A stretch of 64,000 nucleotides of DNA from Pectinophora gossypiella (Eukaryota; Arthropoda; Insecta; Lepidoptera; Gelechiidae), in assembly GCF_024362695.1 (NCBI RefSeq), contig NC_065433.1, positions 26,879,700 through 26,943,699 of the forward strand, written 5' to 3'. Under the pieces are notes generated by a model. It did no database searches. It saw only the letters and a list, made by a program, of their open reading frames with translations, and was not told the origin of the DNA. Made by a program: the position numbers and the translations under genes. Shown here piece by piece: positions 1-11,640 of the stretch; within the stretch, counting starts at the first letter, position 1, and every line of letters starts with the position of its first letter.

Positions 1-2178
1 CCATTCATTATCTTTCCATAATATTCTCTCTTACTTACGTTCCGTTACACCCCGGACTCTGCATATAAACAACTTCGTTTTACACAGACAGTACACATTG
101 ACATTATCGTACACGTGCAATTGTGTGTGTGACGTCTGAGGGCTTTCAAAACAATACCTAATCTAACCGTGATTACTTAATTACGTAGGTAGTACTACTT
201 ACGACCGAACCTTTTATAGTCATCTTTTATATATTTGCCACACAAATCACAAACAAATCTTTTTGAACAATGAAGGTTCACAATTTCAATAAATAGGCTT
301 TATACTTGACTTAAAAATTCACTGAACTAATTAATTGCATTCACATTATTTTTACATTAAGCACTTGGCCTAGGTTGAATTTCATTGAAAATTATGAGCA
401 TGTTTTGATGAACAATCACCATGAAAAATAAATAGTCAAACAGGCGCCATACGGGCGTGCCGGCGCGGGAATTATTGTGAGATCAAATATTCGAGAATCA
501 GACGACAGAATGTCGGCGTCCAATTTCAAAATTCGAATATGTAAACTAAACTGATAAATAATAAAAAGAACGGTCCGCGCGCAGCTTTAACGATTCAAGA
601 ATAAACTGTGTCCGAGAAGGGTCAGGTAAACCTTGGTCAGACGCTGGTGGGGAGCGGAGAGTTGCCGTTCTATACGTAGTAGTTTAAAGCCTATTTATTT
701 AAATTGTATTCCTTATTCTATGGTTCCGTTCTACTCACTTTCCTACATGTATGGCTTCATAAAAAGTCCATACATACATAAGATCACGCCTATTTCCTGT
801 TGGGGTAGGCAGAGCCCATGGAATTTCACTTACTACGATTCTGACACACTGCTTTCGCATCTTCCACTCTCATCAAAGACTTGTTGTATGCTCGCCGGTT
901 TAGTTTAGAGTACTCGTGTCGTTAATGTAATAACTATATTCAGACCACACATACATATACTAACGCTCGTGACCCCAAATGGGGTGAGCAGAACCACAAA
1001 TAACCAGAAGACTGCCAGCCGCTGTTGATACTCAGTGCTAAGACGGCTATGCAGCTTATAACATGGTTGTATCACTGATTAACGTAATCAGCCCATCACC
1101 CATAACATAGCTTCAAACCAATTTTTTTAGCATAATTCAATAGATGAGCAAAATTTAAGAAATGTTTCGTGATCGTGAGTTACCTTACTTAAGAAAAAAT
1201 GTTTTACTGTAAACATTATTTTACTCTCGGGTCAGAAAACAACAAAAAAAAAACAAAATGTTTGCCGAGAAACACACCAAATATTTTTATTTTAGTAAAC
1301 AAAGGCACTGTTGAGCTCGGCGCGTTGTAACAGAAAACAAGATTTACTATAATAATTTCACTCCAACAAACTCGACGACATTTCTTTACAAAATGTTTTG
1401 TTTTCTCAATGTCGTAAATAACAGTAGTTTTTACTTATTGGAAAAAGGAATTTATTAGTTAAAATCCATTTACATTATCTAGGTTTTATTCTTAGATAAA
1501 GATTCCCTATTTGCGTTTAGACTAACGACGTAATACGCCCTTAGGCTATGTTTTCCAACCGGCTTTTACAATGAACTTTGATTCTAGAAGAGGATCTTTC
1601 TAGAATTGTATTCTAGTTCTAGTTATGTAACTAATCACAAGGAATATTTTATAGTCAGTATCGAAAATTTCGCATGGACAGGAGGAGGACCCGGTGGTGT
1701 AATGGTAAACACGCTCGTCCCGGCTTGACAAAAACTGCGGGTTGAAGTCCCGTCCGAGTCAGGATTTTTCGTTTTAATTTTATCTTTGTGAAAATACTTC
1801 AATTAGTAAAAAATAGGTTTAAATTTTTAATTCAATAATAATAAATTTTTGATTTTAAGAAGTTTCATTTTAATAAATATGATTTTAATTTTAAGTACAT
1901 TTAGTTTTGATTTTAATAATTTTTAAGTTTATTTCATTATTATTTTAACATTTTTGATTGTAATAACTTTTAATTTTAAAGTGACATAATTGTATCTCAC
2001 AATATGGGTACATACCCAAAATAAATGCATTACATTTTATTTTTTTATTAAAAATCCATTGTTTTAATGAAAGGCCAGGCCAAGAGTACTCTAAACCTGA
2101 TGATAGTAGAGGAAGCAAAAATGGTGTCAGAATCGTATTAAGAAGAATTCCGTGGCCTCTGCCAACAAAATACGCCAA
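1..2178. other. Non-coding AT-rich stretch with repeat fragments
   Basis: I find no credible coding exon here on either strand. It may be an intron of loco, whose missing 3' exons should lie to the left, or intergenic DNA. At about 633-905 there are pieces of a dispersed repeat (the 'gggcggagagtt' type, also near 4260 and 58880) followed by a non-LTR tail fragment with the 'cacgcctatttcc' motif. At about 945-1120 lies a second tail fragment ('ggggtgagcagaacca'), related to sequences near 22430, 38490 and 39540. Short open frames in this stretch have no recognisable domain. Confidence 0.5.
1688..1760 (+). other. tRNA-like sequence (SINE head or tRNA pseudogene)
   Basis: A 7-bp acceptor-like stem with one mismatch, a 4-bp D-arm (GTGT/ACAC) around AATGGTAA, and a 5-bp T-arm with a 7-nt TTGAAGT loop can all be drawn. 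The A box (TGGTGTAATGG) is good. The B box (GGTTGAAGTCC) has C changed to G. The anticodon arm does not fold into a proper 5-bp stem, so this is more likely a decayed tRNA or the head of a tRNA-derived SINE than a working tRNA gene. Confidence 0.5.
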
Positions 2179-2326
2179 AAAAAAACTGTTAAACAAAATA
2201 CGTACAATAAAATACACATACTTAAGATCACGCCTATTTCCTATTAGGGTAGGCACCCTAATAGGAAATAGGCGTGATCTTAAGTATGTGTATTTTATTG
2301 TACGTATTTTGTTTAACAGTTTTTTT
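2179..2326. repeat. Perfect inverted repeat, 72-bp arms, 4-nt spacer
   Basis: The arm at 2179-2250 is the exact reverse complement of 2255-2326, with AGGC between them. The inner part of each arm carries the 'cacgcctatttcc' motif of a dispersed retroelement tail also seen near 785 and 34470. The outer part is ordinary AT-rich sequence. RNA from either strand would fold into a 72-bp hairpin. A recent fold-back duplication by template switching is the simplest origin. Confidence 0.9.
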
Positions 2327-2799
2327 ATGTGTGCATTTTGTTATGCTTTCATGACATGAATCTGTTTCTATGGGTTCCTAACATAATAAACCATTTTTTA
2401 AGCACGTTGAGCCAATACACAGCATCTGGAGTATACTGACATTACTCAATTAGATCTAAATGAATCGTGCGGGCGCGCTGACCGAGCCGCATTCAACGCA
2501 CTAAGTATTAATAAGCGCAATGAGCGAGTATGGGGCATCCACGAGCGTTCACTACCCAATGCATGTTTCTCAGATAAAATGTAACATACGGTCGCCAATA
2601 CTAATTTGTATAATGTCGCGGCCAGATCTTAAAATTGATCATTTCATGACGTGCTCGATCATTTCATGAATTGGTCATATTTCATGAAGTAGAATATCAT
2701 GTCATTATGATAGTATTATGACATGGTATTGATTTGTGATACATTAACATTGTACCTATTAATATTATTATTTGAATCTGATTTCTTTTGTTGACATTG

Positions 2800-3345
2800 G
2801 TCCTGATTTCAGTACACACCATCTAATTTTATTTTAAGTTATACCCGTCATTAATTCTTATCCGCCGAAAAGGAAAGTGGCGGGTATTCGACTGGCAAAA
2901 AATTGATTGAGCACACCTCAATTTTAAGCAGAGAATAAAAATCCACTCCCAAAATTTTATACTGCTCAATAACCCGACAGAATTACGTTGACAACACATG
3001 TTAAACAGGTTGAATAGCAGCGGGATGCCTATTTTATTCGCCCGGGTTATTCATAACATAACATAACATAAATAGCCTAATACGTCCCACTGCTGGGCAC
3101 AGGCCTCCCCTCAATCAACCGGAGGGGGTATGGAGCATACTCCACCACGCTGCTCCAATGCGGGTTGGTGGAGGTGTTTTTACGGCTAATAGCCGGGACC
3201 AACGGCTTAACGTGCCCTCCGAAGCACTCATTATTCATTCATTTTAAAATTAACAGTACTCAATCATCCGTCTTTTTCATATTCGGCGGGTAAGAAAATG
3301 ATGGGTATAACTTAAAATAAAATTAGGAGGTGTCCGCAGGAATCG
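2800..3345. mobile_element. MITE-L copy 1 (long-TIR element) split by a SINE
   Basis: This family has imperfect terminal inverted repeats of about 95 bp containing 'TTATCCGCCGAAAAGGAAAG' and tips reading about CAGGAATC. Other copies lie at 24.9, 25.6/28.3, 29.4, 35.5, 40.7 and 62.6 kb. No transposase is encoded. This copy is interrupted at about 3051-3229 by a minus-strand SINE, with TTATTCAT-like repeats on both sides of the insertion. Confidence 0.75.
3051..3229 (-). mobile_element. SINE-A copy, 5'-truncated, nested in a MITE
   Basis: The minus strand carries the 3' body of the SINE-A family ('GCCCAGCAGTGGGACGTAT') and ends in a tandem TTATG tail at 3053-3072. The tRNA-derived head is missing, as expected for incomplete reverse transcription. 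The flanking TTATTCAT is repeated as a probable target-site duplication. Confidence 0.75.
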
Positions 3346-3937
3346 TTATTTTATCGCTATTTTAACAGGAAATTTGTTATTTTAAAACTGTCGATCACAT
3401 TCATGTTACCGTTTTGTACAATTTTGTACTTAAAATGTGTTGGCTAAATAGGAAATAAATAAATATGAATCTTTTTTTGAATCGCTCGCTTTATTACGTT
3501 CGAACATTATACCCATTTCACAGAGCACATCAGAACTTGTAATTAGCAAGATGAGACAAGTATATATTTTCACACTTGACTTCAAAGCGAGCGATTCAAA
3601 AATAAGTCCCTCGGTCTTTTATAGAAGCGACTGCCGGTCTGACCAACCAATATTGTTAGCAAAATTATATTGCAGTTTGAACATGACCAAATGAAATTAA
3701 ATATCATAACACAAATAAACGTGAGTCAATTTTGGACTAAAACAAATATAAAACCAATATTCTGTTCTGTCAGTCAACAAGCAAGCATTGCATACAGTGT
3801 TCGTATTAAAAAAACGCAATATTTTTACACGAGGTTTGGTGTAAAGATGTGTTTAGAATAACTCTTTTACCGGCACAGGATGTAAATCTTCAGTTCGTTT
3901 TTTGAGGGAGAAAATAGTCGATAGCTAATCGCTTCCT

Positions 3938-4175
3938 CGCCGAAAGAGCGTTGGACTCACGATCCGGAGGTCCCGGGTTCGAATCCCGGTGGGGACACGC
4001 CATAAAAATCGGGTTCAGAGGACATATTAAGCAGTAGGCCCCGGCTACTATTTACTTAAGCAAGTAGTCGTTACATGAGCCCTGTCAGAAGGCTCAATGG
4101 TAACCTTGACAACAGGGTTGATGAGGTTGGTCATCGATCTCGCAACCCCCACGAGAAAGTGCAAACGAGGCAGAT
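3938..4175 (+). mobile_element. SINE-B copy (tRNA-derived)
   Basis: The head keeps a tRNA-like part 'ACTCACGATCCGGAGGT' and a good B box (GGTTCGAATCC). The body continues with the family's 'GTAGTCGTTACATGAGCCC' and 'CAGGGTTGATGAGGTTGG'. The tRNA-like head is the internal pol III promoter of the SINE, not a host tRNA gene. Confidence 0.75.
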
Positions 4176-5050
4176 AGTCCGCGCGCGCTACCGTTTACTC
4201 TTTAGTCATTTATACTAAATTGAAAACCAGGGGGGGGGAGTCAATCAAGCTCGGCACCGATACGACTTGGTGCGGGGCGGAGAGTGTCCGTTCAGTACGT
4301 AGTATAGTACGTAGTCATTATTCTATAATTACATGGAAGGTTTCAATAACTTCCATTGTTATGAATTCTTGGAGAATAAGAACTGAGAACTCTTACAATG
4401 CCCAGTATTGTACACTCTTTGTAGCAGCATAGTTTAAAAAATATAATGTATTAGAAGCCTGTCGCCTTAAAATATTTCACATTCAGTGAGACTTTGTTCC
4501 GATGTGTAAAATAAATGAATGCGACGTGATTCTAAGTTCTAACATACATAGTTCGTCATCCTTTTATGGTCTTAAGGTCAAAAGTTCTTTGAAAATCGTA
4601 ACCCTATTGTTTAACTATTGTATCTGGAATACTGAGCTGCAAGAGGATATAGGAATAGGGTAGTTTCCAACTAGTCAAATCAGTTAATTTTTACTAAAGG
4701 TCAAAAGAAATTACAATGGATTTTGTATGAAAAAGCAGACTGTGACGTCATAGAAAAACGTGATAAAAAGTCAGACTTATTATTATAGTTTTCTTGATTA
4801 AAAATCATAAATAAGTTAAATAGAAAAATGAAAATGTTTTTCGTTACTTTTACATCTGTCTTTATTTAGTAATCAGAATTTCATCATTTATCTTAAACCT
4901 AGTACACGACCCAATCGGCACGTGCTTAATATATGGCATCTCGTTTCATAAAAATAACTAATCTACCTCCAATCATTAGGTATGTTGTTGATTCCTTATT
5001 TTCTTTTCATTCTAATATTGCATGAAAGAAAAAATAATATAAAAATATTT

Positions 5051-5239
5051 AAAGCACATAATAACGGGTTCTTACCGCGTTTAAATGGGAATATGAGACT
5101 CCCGATATTTCGACACCGTTGCAAGTGCCATGATCACGGGATGACTGATGAGATTGGAGTGGAGTAGGTAGATCCATAATTTTCTACGGGCAGACATATC
5201 CCCATTTAAACGCGGTAAGAACCCGTTATTATGTGCTTT
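5051..5239. repeat. MITE-like palindrome with 45-bp arms
   Basis: The arms 5051-5095 and 5195-5239 are reverse complements with one mismatch. Each contains 'GGGTTCTTACCGCGTTTAAA'. About 100 bp lie between them, including 'ACGGGATGACTGATGAG'. There is no coding potential. A related fragment ('gctcttaccgcgatatgaga') occurs near 30945. Confidence 0.75.
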
Positions 5240-5682
5240 AATTATGATAATAACCGCGTAAACTTAAAACAATGTATAAAAATATTTTATTCTGCCGAAC
5301 ACCAATAAGTATTCGGCTTTAATTCCGAATAGTGCCGAAAACCAAACGCATCTCCTAGTATCTGTTTTATCTCAGCCTGTATCCTCTGCTGAGTACATAT
5401 TTATTACATACACCTGATACTTCACCCAATTCTTGTTTTCTCTTTCCGAACACATCAAAAGTCATTAAAATACGCTACTGATAGATAACGTCCGTAATCC
5501 CGATTAGAGTAGACAGCGTGGCGAGTGGTCAACCGTATCATAGAATCTTCGTATAGAAAGGTAACTCCCAGCCGCGCACCACTCCGTATCGGGCACCTAC
5601 CTCACCCCCTCTGGTCTTTAGTCTTAAATGGCCGTAAGCTGCTATCTGTCTGTCTCGTTCGAACTTATACGTTAGAATTATA

Positions 5683-5900
5683 TACAAGGTGTTAGTGACA
5701 TCGTAACGAATACTGAGGAGGATGATTCAGACCATGATTCTAATTTAATATCAAGTGGATTTTTCCATCGCAAAATCCATGATTATCATTCTTATTTTTA
5801 ATTCTGATACTTTTGCGGTGGAAAATTCCACTTGATATTTACTCAGAATAATAAGCTGAATCATCCCTCTCAGTATTCGTTACGATGTCACTTACACCCC
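5683..5900. mobile_element. MITE-T copy 1 (palindromic)
   Basis: The ends are inverted copies starting 'GGTGTTAGTGACATCGTAAC', and inner arms contain 'ATCAAGTGGA'/'TCCACTTGAT'. A second copy follows after only about 33 bp, and a half copy lies near 35.1 kb. No protein is encoded. Confidence 0.75.
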
Positions 5901-5933
5901 ATACGAGTACATACTGGTAGCCATACAAGTAGG

Positions 5934-6152
5934 CATGGGTTTAGTGACACCGTAACGAATACTGAGGCGGATGGTTCAGACCACGATTCTGAGTTCATAT
6001 CAAGTGGATTTTCCTGTCGGAAAATTCATGAAAATTTTAGTATCTTTTTTAATTATTTTCCGTTCCATACTTTAGCGACGGAAAATTCCACATGATATCA
6101 ACTCAGAATCATGATCTGAATCATCCTATTACGATGTCACTAACACCCTGTA
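5934..6152. mobile_element. MITE-T copy 2 (palindromic)
   Basis: Same family and orientation-symmetric structure as the copy just upstream, with ends 'TTAGTGACACCGTAACGAAT' and 'TTACGATGTCACTAACACC'. The two copies differ by many substitutions, so they are not a very recent tandem duplication. Confidence 0.75.
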
Positions 6153-6374
6153 TGTGTATTGAGTGTCTGAGGATCCGAGGAAGGGTTTACAAATATTTTT
6201 TTAACACAACGTCATAACATAAACATAGCATCACGCGTGTACGCATGCCGCACTATAAGTGGAAGTCTCCCGACATGACGTGGTGGTAGCGATGGTGAAA
6301 AACTTAAACACTTGTTTTGGACTACACTGTTTGTTTTATTGAGTTTTATTATTAGTTTCAATCACGTATTACTA

Positions 6375-8014
6375 CACTTCTCATCAAAAAAATCGAAACA
6401 CTTCCGTTTTCATTGTTTCTGTCCGAATTTAACACAAAAAAGAATTCATACGATGAAAAAAAAAACATAAATGTATAGCTGGCAGTTTGGCCATTACAGT
6501 AATAAGCGAAAATTCTAAATTCAAAATTAGAATTTCATTTGTTTATCTTATAAACGAAATGAATCACTGTTTTGAGACAAATGTGTGTTTAGGGTTGGAG
6601 TACATTTAGCGTTTAAAAACTAAAAATTGGCGCCTATCCTTAAACTTTTTGTTTTTTATTTCAATACTGTGACTTTGGGACGTCTGAAAAAAGGTTTTTT
6701 TTCTAAAACGTATGGATACTTCGCCCACAGAAGCCGCCCAAGTTGTGGCATTGCTGGATTCTGGCCTTAGTCAGCGTGTTGTGGCTGCAAGACTGCATCT
6801 AAGCCTGTCATCTGTTCATAGAGTCTATAAACGTTATCGGGAGACTGGTTTGTTCACGCGCCGTTCAGGATCTGGCAGGAATCGGGTCACTTCTGAGCGA
6901 GATGATCGATTTATTGTAACAACTTCTTTAAGAAATCGACGCCTTAACGCTTTTCAACTGCAGCAGCGGCTTCGTGTTGTACGAAGGGTGGCTGTAAGTG
7001 ACTCTACAATTAGAAGAAGGTTGAAGGATCGTGGACTGGTACCGCATAAGCCAGCAAATGGGCCGAAATTAACTGCAGACGATCGAAGAGCGCGCCTTAA
7101 CTTTGCACGTGAGCACCTAAATTGGTCATACCTACAGTGGAGCAAAGTTCTCTTTTCTGATGAGTGTAAAATTATGCTGTATGGTAACGACGGAAGGAAC
7201 AAGGTCTACAGAAGAGACGGAGAACGCTATGCACAATGCTGCATTGAAGAAAAGGTCAGCTATGGTGGCGGTTCGTGGACGGTTTGGGGAGGAATCAGCG
7301 CCGACGGTAAGACAGAGCTTGCTTTCGTGTCTGGGCCACGTCTGCCTGCACTAAACTGTCATCGGTACGTCGAAGAGTGTCTCGAGCCTCATGTGATGCC
7401 CTATGCACATTTTATTGGCAACGGCTTCATATTCATGCACGACAATGCTAGGGCTCACACCGCGGGCGTCGTACGAGATTATCTTAACGAAGTCGATATA
7501 ATCTCTATTATGGAATGGCCAGCAAGAAGCCCGGACATGAATCCCATTGAACATCTGTGGGATGAATTAAAGAGACGAATTCGAGCAAGAGATCCTGCCC
7601 CAGAAACACTTAGCCAGCTGCAAGATGCAATCCAAGAGGAATGGGACAATATACCACAGCATGTGATCGTGACTCTCATCCGATCGATGAAGAACCGTAT
7701 GAAAGCAGTAATTAGAGCTCGGGGAGGGAATACAAGTTATTAAATAAACGTTTTTTAGCTTTTTTTTTCTTTTACGTGTGTTGTTTTATCCATTTCCTTT
7801 ATACTCCATACGGAATAAAAATGACTCATTTAACAAAATACGAAACCTATGAAAAATTCATTTAAATTTAGAACATTAACATTAAGATTTGATAAGCTCA
7901 TATTACTCACTATTAAACGACAATTAACATTTTATTCCTAAATGTACACATTTTTCTGATAATCCTGACAAAACGTAAACTTGCAAGGTGTTTCGATTTT
8001 TTTGATGAGAAGTG
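6375..8014 (+). mobile_element. Full-length Tc1 transposon, copy 1
   Basis: The 1640-bp element begins CACTTCTCATCA and ends with the reverse complement. The terminal inverted repeats are identical over 27 bp and are flanked on both sides by TA, the Tc1/mariner target duplication. It contains one intact transposase frame (6712-7743). Both tips are intact, so the ends should still be recognised by transposase. A tRNA-derived SINE follows within 10 bp of the right end. Confidence 0.95.
6712..7743 (+). CDS. Tc1 transposase, copy 1 (DD35E variant)
   Basis: This 343-residue intact frame encodes a Tc1-type transposase, which cuts and joins transposon ends in the nucleus. The N-terminal 110 residues look like the paired-type double helix-turn-helix, with a GRPR-like basic stretch near residues 53-58. 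The DDE catalytic residues can be placed at D150 (FSDECK), D244 (MHDNARAH) and E280 (SPDMNPIEHLWDE). Between D244 and E280 there are 35 residues, one more than in the second copy and in the Tc1 family norm of 34, because of an extra isoleucine near residues 263-264. The stop codon overlaps an AATAAA signal at 7743-7748. It differs from copy 2 in only a few other residues (S54, D124, K331). Catalytic activity of this variant is doubtful. Confidence 0.95.
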   Translation: MDTSPTEAAQVVALLDSGLSQRVVAARLHLSLSSVHRVYKRYRETGLFTRRSGSGRNRVTSERDDRFIVTTSLRNRRLNAFQLQQRLRVVRRVAVSDSTIRRRLKDRGLVPHKPANGPKLTADDRRARLNFAREHLNWSYLQWSKVLFSDECKIMLYGNDGRNKVYRRDGERYAQCCIEEKVSYGGGSWTVWGGISADGKTELAFVSGPRLPALNCHRYVEECLEPHVMPYAHFIGNGFIFMHDNARAHTAGVVRDYLNEVDIISIMEWPARSPDMNPIEHLWDELKRRIRARDPAPETLSQLQDAIQEEWDNIPQHVIVTLIRSMKNRMKAVIRARGGNTSY

Positions 8015-8021
8015 TAGTTTT

Positions 8022-8256
8022 AACAGCCTCCGTGGTCTAGTAGTTAGACCTTTAGACCGATTATATTGGACCAATCCGGGTTCGTTTCCCGATGGGGACA
8101 TTGTTAAAATCACTTTGTGAAACTGTCCTTTGTTTGGTAAGGACTTTACAGGCTCGAATCACCTGATTGTCTGGAAAAAATAAGTAGATTCCGTGCTTCG
8201 GAGGGCACGTTAAGCGATTGGACTCGGCTACCACTTATTAGTAAGAATGTAATGAG
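8022..8256 (+). mobile_element. SINE-A-like copy next to the Tc1 right end
   Basis: The head reads 'CAGCCTCCGTGGTCTAG' with an intact A box. The later tRNA-like part is degraded ('GGTTCGTTTCC' B box). The body ('CGTGCTTCGGAGGGCACGTT') ends early, at 'CCACTTATTAGTAAG', with a short AT-rich tail. It starts within 10 bp of the Tc1 element. Confidence 0.7.
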
Positions 8257-9884
8257 GGCATTTCTTTTTATTTTTAATTTTTATATCCTAGCTGCTGGAT
8301 AGATGGCTCTGAACTTTGTAGGTTACTGCAAGGAACGGAACGTTATATTATTAGTGATTTTCTTTTTGAAATCATAAAACGAAACGTATTTTTCACAATG
8401 ATTATGTTTTGAAAATAACATTAATTAACAAATAACGAAGAAAGAAAACGGAATCTTATCAGAATGTCCCGAGGGAATGAGAATAAAAGAAATCTTTTTC
8501 TCGTTTATTTATTTCTTAAATTAAATGAAAGTTTTTTTTCTATTTGGCATTGGCCCAGTGACGCAGTTGGTTAATCGCCATCTAACGAGTTCTTGAGAAC
8601 TTTTTTAAATTCTAAAAAAGAAAATCTCCCATTATTATTATTGCGTATGGCAAACAAAAATAAAATATCCTGCTTGGATCATATATATATCCAGCTTAAG
8701 CTCCCCTAACCAAGTCTCTGCCGCATCCGTCACACAATGCAGCTCGGCTATGCCACCTGGGAACCGGTGTAGAGGGCACTCGTTCACTATGTGAGATAAG
8801 GTTTGAGCAATTGGTTTGATCCGGGTGACCACATTCACAGTATGGCGACTCCTTTAAGCCCCATTTATTCACATTTAGCCGCAGATAGTCCTTCCACATT
8901 TATTTGGAGGATTCGTGTGACCGATCCAACAGTTCTTAGGTACTCGAGTAGGACAGATATCAGTAGGGGAGCCCTGAAAAGGGCTGTTTGTGGTTGAGTC
9001 CTGAAAAGAACCAAGGAATCTCCCATTATTGCCAGTTATTATCTTAATGTTTCCACCAACGCCTGTATCTCGTAATCAGAACAGAGGCACACCTCACATC
9101 ACACCTCGAATGGGATTTAAACATAGCTGGCGAGGAGCGTCTATACGATGTGTAGTATAGACCCAGCCAGCTATGTTCCCATATTCCATTTAGGGCCGTT
9201 CACTAGCGCCATCTCATTATATAGGGTACCAGTCTACTGTACCAAACGTACCGGTTTTGAAACTGATTTATATTGATACTTTTTAAGTGTGCGTGTGTTA
9301 CTATTTATTCATATTCCACTACAAATCAAATCAAAATCAAGAAAAAATCTTTAACGCGCCGTGAGACTTTAGTAAGATAAACACAAATGCAAGTTAGATA
9401 AACTACAACATTTTTCACACATAATTCATCATCTCACAGATCCTCAGACAATCACGACACACATAAGCCCACTCACTCACAAACAGATCACTCTGGTGCT
9501 GATGTAAGGAGTGTATTAAGCACGTGCAAGACACGAAGGAGTGGACAATCTTCTTTTTTGCGAGTCGATGGCGAAAATATTAAATTTTTGCTGACTTACT
9601 TGGGAGTTGCTGCCCAATAGTGGACAATAGTAACATTATATCAATGGTGCCAGCATTCCTATGTGCTTGTATATCTCTGGACGTTATTTTATCCGCAATA
9701 TGAAATCTTAAGCCACGATTGAACTTTTACTTCCACCGCCCACAGTGAAGCAGCGTGTGGAGTGCCCCGTTTTTCTCCTTCGTGAAGTGGAAGCGCATTT
9801 CAGTAAAATCACATTCAGATGTGATTTATATTAACAAAACTCAATCCAGATAAATAAAAACTAAATTTTTACTCGTAACCTTCT
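8257..9884. other. Non-coding stretch with degraded repeats
   Basis: No gene is recognised. At 8640-9000 there are short overlapping open frames on both strands, with 'GTGACCACATTCACAGTATGG' cut short here as it suggests a decayed non-LTR element. In particular the minus strand reads like a retroelement C-terminus with cysteine and histidine residues. Near 9105-9190 lies a palindromic fragment ('AAACATAGCTGGCGAGGAG' facing 'CCAGCCAGCTATGTTCCCAT'). Confidence 0.4.
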
Positions 9885-10206
9885 TCTTCTATCGTGTGGG
9901 TTGTGAGGTGAATTACCAACCTCATCAACCCTGGTGTCAGTTTTATTATTGAGCCGCCAAAGGCCTCTGACATGGCTCATGTAACGACTACTTACTTACA
10001 TCAGTAAGTAGTGACCGGGACCAACGGCTTATCGTGACTTCCCAAGCACGGATCATCTTACTTTTTGGACAATCAGGTGATCAGCCTGTAATGTCCTAAC
10101 CAAACTAGGGATCACAAAGTGATTTTTGTGATATGTCCCCACCGGGATTCGAACCCGGGACCTCCGGATCGTGAGCCCAACGCTCAACCACTGGACCACG
10201 CAGGTC
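9885..10206 (-). mobile_element. SINE-B copy, nearly full length
   Basis: On the minus strand the tRNA-derived head has the A box region 'CCAGTGGTTGAGCGTTGG' and the B box GGTTCGAATCC. The body carries 'GATCACCTGATTGTCC', and the 3' end reads 'CACACGATAGAAGAAGAAGG'. A tandem CAAAT repeat follows at 10238-10267. Confidence 0.85.
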
Positions 10207-10237
10207 ATTAGTACTCGTAATGAATCCAGCGATTGTT

Positions 10238-10267
10238 CAAATCAAATCAAATCAAATCAAATCAAAT
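10238..10267 (+). repeat. (CAAAT)n microsatellite
   Basis: About six tandem pentamer units. The repeat sits beside a SINE and probably marks an old retroelement tail. Confidence 0.85.
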
Positions 10268-11640
10268 ATACTTTTTTCTTTATTGTTCCGACGTTTTGTT
10301 CAAGAAAATCACATAGGAAAGTAATCTTTCAAAAATGGAGTTACATAGCGACGAAAAACTGTATTTTCATTTCTTCGAACATTTAGTAGCGTATTAGCTC
10401 GTAGCGCCATCTAGTGCTACTGTAAGTACTAAGCACACCCTGTAGTTTGAGAATCGCAGCGAATGAACAGTGCCGGAACTGTACCATCTGGGGCCCGTGG
10501 TAAAAATATCGGATGAAACCTTATTGTGGGAACAGAGCTTGGAGCAATTGGTGCTCAGCGATGATTTTTGTTATAATAATGAATGTTGACAAATTCGTGT
10601 ATATGTAGTAGATAGATATGCAACTACTAGATATGCAACTATTAAGCTAATTAATATTTTACCTAATTGGTTTCGACACGTCAACGTGGCGGAGTCCTCC
10701 TAGCGGGCTGGATGCGGCGACACAACCTTTGTCATGATTATTATTATTTTCCGTCGGGTAATGTTTGCATGGTCTGAAAAGTAATCGCAATATTATACAC
10801 AGGCTTACGAGTAATTATACTATCCGTCAATCAAAAATAAAAAGTTCTTACTTATTCAATATAAGTGGATAGTGTAGGTGGGTACTTCAAACATAAAACA
10901 CTATATTTTGTTTTGACTTACCTCATGGATTGTTTGTTGGGGTTCTCAAACGACTGCATTTATTTCTATTATTTATTATGGATGTTGTTGAATGTATTGG
11001 ACGTAATTTATTATTTCTAATTTGGTTAATGTATATTTGCTTTATTTGATTTACTTTATTTTTTCTTTTTAATTAATATACGCAATTCTATTACAAATTT
11101 ACAAATTTATAATTTCGCTTTACTTTAGGAATACGTCGTGCCCGTTCGACGGCGCGGCGGTCGAATGGGAAAAAAAAAATATTTATAAGTACTACTCGTA
11201 GTAGTGTCCAAACTACTTTACCGACCGAGCTAGAATCGGGGTGCGGCGCGCGCGATAGATAGGTACTAACACAGACAGACCACACAATACCCATTCATGG
11301 AATTCGTATTTGTTTATATTATTACATTTATTTACTAGTTTTATCTACATGAATAACTTTCTTTTTTATTCTAAACTTAAGTATTTATGTATACATAATT
11401 GCGATATTTGTCTATGTACACTCTAATTCTATTAAAATATATATTATAATGTATTTTTAATTTGGTATATATTATAATGTATATACACCATTAACACATG
11501 TTTATGGAGCACGATGTTTGTGCGTCACCCGACAGGGTCCACATAATACCAGCGTCGTGGTTCACGCCGCGACTTGTGCTGACTGAGGCCCTTTTATCTC
11601 AGGACGTCCACCACCACCTTATGATCATTTCGACAAATAT
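10268..11640. other. Non-coding AT-rich stretch
   Basis: No exon or clear repeat is recognised apart from short fragments. A small GC-rich patch at 11130-11260 contains 'CGACGGCGCGGCGG' but no long frame with domain similarity. Confidence 0.4.

Noticed and set aside
3938..4010. tRNA-like sequences with good A and B boxes at many places
   Set aside because: They are followed by the same SINE bodies each time and do not fold with a proper anticodon arm and acceptor stem, so they are SINE heads and not tRNA genes.
7351..7679. Open frames opposite the Tc1 transposases (also at 22871-23593)
   Set aside because: They are antisense shadows of a strongly coding frame and appear in both copies for that reason.
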